From assembly GCA_002471665.1 (NCBI GenBank), contig DKQK01000029.1, positions 68,902-132,901 on the forward strand: a DNA stretch of 64,000 bases, read 5' to 3'. Shown piece after piece: positions 60,163-64,000 of this stretch. The notes beneath the pieces were generated by a model. The model did no database searches. It saw only the letters and a list, made by a program, of their open reading frames with translations, and was not told where the DNA came from. Source of the DNA: Gammaproteobacteria bacterium UBA7310. GTDB taxonomy: Bacteria; Pseudomonadota; Gammaproteobacteria; Pseudomonadales; Ketobacteraceae. Numbering within the stretch: the stretch's first letter is position 1; every line of letters starts with the position of its first letter. A program made the position numbers and the translations under genes.

Positions 60163-61353
60163 ATGTCTAAGGAAACGGTCTTGACCGCGACACCCACCCA
60201 TGTTTCAGATAGCCACGCAGCTGAGCTGGCACATGGCCCCAGCTGGTTGAAATGGCTGAAGATCGCCGGTTTGGTATACCTGCTTCTGGTTTCTGTTTCC
60301 CTGATTGGTGGTGGTTTCAAGCTGGCCGCCGGTGAGCACGCCAAGGAGCTGTTTGCTTTTGCCAGTAATCCGGTGGCCGGTTTGGTGGTGGGTACGGTTG
60401 CCACTGCTCTGATTCAGTCTTCCAGTACGGTTACCTCCATTATCGTGGGCCTGGTGGCAGGCGGGTTGCCGGTGGGGATTGCGATTCCCATGATCATGGG
60501 AGCCAATATCGGCACCACCATTACCAACACCATTGTCAGCTTGGGCCATGTGCGCCGGGGCGATGAATTCCGACGTGCATTTTCGGCGGCCACCATCCAC
60601 GACTTCTTTAACATCATGTGTGTATTGATTTTTTTACCCCTCGAGATCATGTTCGGCTTTCTGGAGAAGGCCGGTGGCTGGCTCTCGACGCATTTGATTG
60701 GGGCGGAATCCATGTCCATGAAGGGAATGAATTTCATTAAGCCCGTGGTAAAACCGCCGGTCAAACTCATCGAGTCGACCATGAACGGCCTGCCGGACAT
60801 GCTCACCGGTGGGGTGATGATCCTGTTGGGTGTGTTGACCATTTTTGTGGTGATTACCTTCATTGGGAAGCTGCTGAAGTCCCTGATGGTGGGCAAGGCC
60901 AAGGATATTCTCCACTCTGCCGTGGGCCGTGGCCCCATCAGTGGAATTACCTCCGGTACGGTGGTGACTGTATTGGTGCAGTCCAGCTCAACCACCACCA
61001 GCCTGGTGGTTCCACTGGCGGGCAGTGGGGTCTTCTCCCTGCGCCAGGTTTACCCCTTCACCCTGGGCGCCAATATCGGTACCTGTATCACCGCATTGTT
61101 GGCAGCCACCGCCATTGTGGGCCCCAGCGCGGTTTTTGCGCTTCAAATCGCGTTGGTGCATTTGCTCTATAATGTATTAGGAGTGCTGGTTATTTACAGC
61201 ATACCGTTCCTGCGTGAGCTGCCCATCAAGGGCGCCGAAAAAATCGCTGATGTTGCCGTGCGCAACAAACTGGTGGCCTTGGGCTACATCGCAGGGATGT
61301 TCTTTGTCATTCCTTTTGTGATGATCGGCATCAGCAATCTGATTGCCGCGTGA
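60163..61353 (+). CDS. Na/Pi cotransporter family protein
   Basis: This 396-residue inner-membrane protein of the Na/Pi-cotransporter (NptA/PNaS) family has about nine helices. The two inverted-repeat signatures are QSSSTVTS at about 85-92 and QSSSTTTSL near 273, with GANIGTTITNT and GANIGTCITA after them. There is no PhoU-like tail. Why a phosphate-type carrier sits after lrv is unclear; import of another oxyanion is possible but unsupported. It starts 208 bp after lrv, with no clear sigma-54 site. Confidence 0.88.
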   Translation: MSKETVLTATPTHVSDSHAAELAHGPSWLKWLKIAGLVYLLLVSVSLIGGGFKLAAGEHAKELFAFASNPVAGLVVGTVATALIQSSSTVTSIIVGLVAGGLPVGIAIPMIMGANIGTTITNTIVSLGHVRRGDEFRRAFSAATIHDFFNIMCVLIFLPLEIMFGFLEKAGGWLSTHLIGAESMSMKGMNFIKPVVKPPVKLIESTMNGLPDMLTGGVMILLGVLTIFVVITFIGKLLKSLMVGKAKDILHSAVGRGPISGITSGTVVTVLVQSSSTTTSLVVPLAGSGVFSLRQVYPFTLGANIGTCITALLAATAIVGPSAVFALQIALVHLLYNVLGVLVIYSIPFLRELPIKGAEKIADVAVRNKLVALGYIAGMFFVIPFVMIGISNLIAA

Positions 61354-61376
61354 TCCAGTCAGTGGGGAACCAAGCC

Positions 61377-61601
61377 ATGAACGTAAAGCGCCAAGAGCTG
61401 GAACGCAAAATTGAAGAGATGGAAGCTGCCCTTGCCAGTATGAAGCAGCAGCTGAACCGGGCGGTGGAAGAAGAGCAGCACGAAAGTATCGAACATCTGG
61501 ATGAGCACCTGCAGGAGATGGAACACAAGTGGGAAAACATCCGAGAGTTTTGGCCGATTGTGGTTAAGGAATTTCGTGAGCGCTTCGTTGCCAAAAAATA
61601 A
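61377..61601 (+). CDS. Small coiled-coil protein
   Basis: This 74-residue protein is almost entirely charged heptad-like helix (LERKIEEMEAALASMKQQL, HLDEHLQEMEHKWENIREF). It starts 24 bp after the transporter gene and is probably co-transcribed with it. No family is recognised; a regulatory subunit of the transporter is possible. Confidence 0.7.
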   Translation: MNVKRQELERKIEEMEAALASMKQQLNRAVEEEQHESIEHLDEHLQEMEHKWENIREFWPIVVKEFRERFVAKK

Positions 61602-61631
61602 TCCTCTGGCAAACCAATTGCATTGACTCCA

Positions 61632-61668
61632 TAAGGAAAACAGAGACACCGCTGCCCTGTTTTCCTTA
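61632..61668 (+). repeat. Perfect 12-bp inverted repeat after the coiled-coil gene
   Basis: TAAGGAAAACAG pairs with CTGTTTTCCTTA around a 13-nt loop. It could terminate or insulate the transporter unit; there is no U-run directly after it. Confidence 0.6.
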
Positions 61669-61705
61669 ACACCCTGACAAACGGGGAATTACAAGGAGCC
61701 ATAGC

Positions 61706-61786
61706 ATGATTACCCTTTTACTATTGGCCTGGTGCCGTGTCAGTTTTGTTGGCTTTGCGACAACCGTAGAGGAAATCCAACCATGA
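61706..61786 (+). CDS. 26-codon hydrophobic peptide upstream of the NifZ-like gene
   Basis: A short frame begins with ATG 7 nt after AAGGAG (61693-61698), one of the best ribosome binding sites in the region, and encodes MITLLLLAWCRVSFVGFATT plus six residues. Its stop overlaps the NifZ-like start as ATGA. It may be a leader peptide for translational coupling or a small membrane protein. Only the sequence context supports it. Confidence 0.45.
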   Translation: MITLLLLAWCRVSFVGFATTVEEIQP

Positions 61787-62055
61787 GCCTGAGACACGTC
61801 CACAATGGCGACGCAATCTACGCTGCCGTTCGTATCGTAAACGACGGATCTGTTCCTCATGCCGACGACAACGAGGTGTTTGCCGAAGTTGGCACCATGG
61901 GTATGTTGATCAACACCGGCCATCTGGAAGAAAACCCTAACGAAGAGTTGTTCCTGGTGAGCTTTCAGCTACCCAGCGGGGAATTGGGCCCACCTGTAAC
62001 CTGTCTCGAGCATGAGCTGAGTACCACGCCACCGGTACCCCACGTTAAAGTATGA
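61783..62055 (+). CDS. NifZ-like protein
   Basis: This 90-residue protein matches the SH3-like NifZ domain pattern: GDAIYAAVRIVNDGSVPHAD, then EVFAEVGTMGMLINTGHLEE and FLVSFQ. NifZ helps P-cluster maturation of the MoFe protein. This is shorter than typical NifZ and lies in an unusual place, without nifW or nifM. AGAGGA precedes the ATG, and the stop overlaps the SagB-type gene (ATGA). Confidence 0.75.
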   Translation: MSLRHVHNGDAIYAAVRIVNDGSVPHADDNEVFAEVGTMGMLINTGHLEENPNEELFLVSFQLPSGELGPPVTCLEHELSTTPPVPHVKV

Positions 62056-63689
62056 CGGATTCTTCCAACCGGGATCTTGTTGTTCAGTACCATGATCGGA
62101 CCAAGCATCGATTGGATGGCTATGCCAGGGGCCCTGATACCCTGGATTGGGATGCGCAACCGGACCCATTCCGGCGTTTTGACGGCGCTGAATGCATTGC
62201 CCTTCCGTTGGTGGCTGATCAGTTATCGGTGCCGTTTTCGAACCTATCATCAAGTGATCCAATACCCGTTCATTCGTTAGCGCTCACCAGTGTTTCCATC
62301 TTGCTGGAAAACGCGTTGGCACTCTCAGCCTGGAAACAATATGGTGCCGCCCGCTGGTCGCTGCGGGTGAATCCCTCCAGCGGTAATCTTCATCCCACTG
62401 AAACCTATGTGATCGCGGAGAGCGTAGCAGGGCTGGCTGATGGTGTTTACCATTATCGTGCCGATGAACATGCCCTGGAACTGCGTTGCGCCTTTTTGGA
62501 GGAGGGCGGCGACAGTGCTCCACGCGATGCAGCCCTACATGTGGCGTTTAGCTCCGTACATTGGCGTGAGGCCTGGAAGTATGGTGAGCGTGCCTATCGT
62601 TACTGCCAGCACGACGTGGGCCATGCGATGGCTGCAGTCAGTTACAGTGCCGCCGCGTTAGGGTGGAGCGCAAAACCTCAATTGCACATGGGCGATTGCA
62701 GTCTGGGCCATTTGCTGGGGCTCGAACGGGATGCGGATTATGGTGATGCTGAACATGAGCACCCTGACCTGCTCATGTCGATGGTGACAGACCAGTGCAG
62801 CAACCCTTGCCTGGATGTAGAGCGCTTATTGCTACGATCGCAACGAGGCACTTGGTTTGGGCAGGCTAATGTATTGGATCAACGTCACCTATACCAATGG
62901 AAACTGATCGACGACGTGAGTTCGGCCTGTGAAAAGCCGGATTCCGAACCTATGGTGATGAACGAGGAAAGCTGCGACCACACCACTCCGGGTGTTGCCG
63001 TTCCAACGAATCATCCGGGCTCGGCCGGCAAGCTGTTTCGTCGGCGCCGCTCAGCTCAGGCGTTTGATGGTAAAACTGAAATGCCGCTACCTGCTTTTGT
63101 GCGTTGTTTGGATCAATTGCAGGTTCGCGCCTCCATGGCACCCTGGAGCGCTGCACCGTGGTTGCCCCAGTTGCACCTGATCCTGTTTGTTCATCGGGTG
63201 GAAGGGCTTGCACCTGGGCTGTATGCAATGCCACGAAGTAAAAAAGGGGAGGGCATGATGCGCCAGTCACTGCGCCGGGAATTTCTGTGGCAACAGGCAG
63301 AAGTGGCCCCTCCAAGCCTGCCGCTATACTGTTTGTTTCTGGCCAAAGCAGAACGCACCATCTCGAAATTAAGTTGCCAGCAGTCCATTGCCGGTGACAG
63401 TTGTTTTAGTGTGGCGATGTTGGCTGAATTTGATGCCGCGCTGATACAAGGTTCCTGGCATTACCGCAGGTTGTTCTGGGAGGCGGGGGTAATGGGGCAG
63501 GTGTTGTACGTGGAGGCGGAGGCCGCCGGCCTGCGTGGCACCGGAATCGGCTGTTACTTTGATGACCCCGTGCATGAATTGCTCGGAGTATCTGATCATA
63601 CTCTCCAAAGTTTGTACCACTTCACCGTGGGTGGCCCGTTAGTGGACCACCGCATCACGACCTTACCGCCATATCCCCGGAATCGTTAG
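62052..63689 (+). CDS. SagB/ThcOx-type nitroreductase-fold oxidoreductase
   Basis: This 545-residue protein has two tandem nitroreductase-like domains. The first (about 75-270) includes RVNPSSGNLHPTETYVIAES and YRYCQHDVGHAMAAVSYSAA; the second (about 325-535) begins with FRRRRSAQAFDGKTEMP and has GQVLYVEAEAAGLRGTGIGC. The N-terminal YHDRTKHRLDGYARG is typical of SagB-type dehydrogenases. Some members oxidise azolines in peptide products; others have no known substrate. It is coupled to the NifZ-like gene by ATGA, so it should be expressed with nif genes. No YcaO cyclodehydratase is near. Confidence 0.88.
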   Translation: MTDSSNRDLVVQYHDRTKHRLDGYARGPDTLDWDAQPDPFRRFDGAECIALPLVADQLSVPFSNLSSSDPIPVHSLALTSVSILLENALALSAWKQYGAARWSLRVNPSSGNLHPTETYVIAESVAGLADGVYHYRADEHALELRCAFLEEGGDSAPRDAALHVAFSSVHWREAWKYGERAYRYCQHDVGHAMAAVSYSAAALGWSAKPQLHMGDCSLGHLLGLERDADYGDAEHEHPDLLMSMVTDQCSNPCLDVERLLLRSQRGTWFGQANVLDQRHLYQWKLIDDVSSACEKPDSEPMVMNEESCDHTTPGVAVPTNHPGSAGKLFRRRRSAQAFDGKTEMPLPAFVRCLDQLQVRASMAPWSAAPWLPQLHLILFVHRVEGLAPGLYAMPRSKKGEGMMRQSLRREFLWQQAEVAPPSLPLYCLFLAKAERTISKLSCQQSIAGDSCFSVAMLAEFDAALIQGSWHYRRLFWEAGVMGQVLYVEAEAAGLRGTGIGCYFDDPVHELLGVSDHTLQSLYHFTVGGPLVDHRITTLPPYPRNR

Positions 63690-64000
63690 CCCCTAATTAT
63701 CGGCCTTGTGTTCATCTGTGGTTGGGACGGTGATCTGGTGAGGCTTGTGTAAAATTACTGATAATTATTTAAAAAACATTACCTTACCGACAGGAATGAG
63801 ATGAGGGGATATAAGTCGTAGAGACGTATATCTCGGGTGATTAGGTGAATTTAAATAAGTGCTATATCATTGTTTATCAGATAGTTAGGAAGATAAATGT
63901 ACGGATGTGGATAGGTTGATATCGTACTCAAGACGGTTGATTTGGGGATATACGTTTTTGGTACGTAGATGTAAATGTTAAATGGTGCCATGTAGTTTGA
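63690..64000. other. A+T-rich tail without a recognisable gene
   Basis: From 63690 the base composition drops visibly in G+C compared with the rest of the window, and every frame has frequent stops. A 10-bp hairpin with one mismatch lies at 63808-63832 (GATATAAGTC/GACGTATATC, 5-nt loop). A 9-nt arm of it recurs inverted at 63947-63955. It may be the edge of the nif region or a regulatory region for a gene beyond the window. I see no tRNA or attachment site. Confidence 0.5.

Noticed and set aside
51077..63689. A modified-peptide (RiPP) system built from Nif11 leader and SagB dehydrogenase
   Set aside because: The Nif11 protein has no Gly-Gly site or Cys/Ser-rich core, there is no YcaO cyclodehydratase or exporter, and the two genes are 11 kb apart with nifHDK between them.
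1..64000. CRISPR arrays, tRNA or rRNA genes, insertion sequences
   Set aside because: No regularly spaced repeats, no cloverleaf or rRNA-like segments, and no transposase frames were seen.

Overview
The window is a stretch of a gammaproteobacterial chromosome, probably from the broad Pseudomonadales/Cellvibrionales/Oceanospirillales grouping. The left end has the same gene order as Pseudomonas (gshB-tonB3-algH-ruvX-pyrR-pyrB-pyrC' divergent from pilGHIJK-chpABC). The right end has the same order as the Azotobacter/P. stutzeri nitrogenase regions (rnfABCDGEH divergent from nifLA-nifB-fdxN-nifO-nifQ-rhdN-grx). The species cannot be named from the sequence alone.

Layout. (1) 1-5395, minus strand: a tightly coupled pyrimidine/redox operon ending in a catalytically dead dihydroorotase. 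(2) 5679-18351, plus strand: the Pil-Chp chemosensory system for type IV pilus twitching, including a 2171-residue ChpA hub. (3) 18599-36733: housekeeping and accessory genes: an ECF-type sigma/anti-sigma pair, rsmE, bioA, a TonB-dependent receptor, manB, a methyl-cycle operon (sahR-metK-ahcY-metF), a LysR regulator and purEK. (4) 36730-63689: a nitrogen-fixation region. The Rnf electron-transport operon is divergent from nifL-nifA. It is followed by the nifB-fdxN-nifO-nifQ-rhdN-grx-bolA-nafY block, a Nif11 gene, a small NifX-type gene, an unrecognised 68-residue Cys protein, a SIR2-like gene divergent from nifH, and nifHDK-nifT-nifY-orf-lrv. It ends with a Na/Pi-type transporter, a coiled-coil protein, a NifZ-like protein and a SagB-type oxidoreductase. 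(5) 63690-64000: a visibly A+T-rich tail with no convincing gene.

How the nif genes work together. Rnf uses the ion gradient to supply low-potential electrons, which ferredoxins such as FdxN can carry. NifL/NifA sense redox and nitrogen status and switch on sigma-54 promoters. NifB makes NifB-co, NifQ supplies molybdenum, and NafY, NifY and the small NifX-type protein are carriers or chaperones for cofactor or apoprotein. NifHDK is the enzyme. I found -24/-12 elements together with NifA activator sites (TGT-N10-ACA) in front of rnfA, nifL, nifB, nif11, the nifX-type gene, the SIR2-like gene and nifH. FNR/ANR-like half-palindromes lie in both large divergent intergenic regions. nifE, nifN, nifX proper, nifU, nifS, nifV, nifW and nifM are absent, so the system must continue elsewhere.

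The most interesting items are: the SIR2-like gene placed under its own NifA/sigma-54 promoter; the SagB-type oxidoreductase coupled to a NifZ-like gene and a 26-codon upstream peptide; the Nif11 and 68-residue Cys proteins; an interlocked pair of inverted repeats with pseudoknot topology between ahcY and metF; a perfect 14-bp operator-like palindrome in front of sahR; and a GAFTNA (instead of GAFTGA) loop in NifA.
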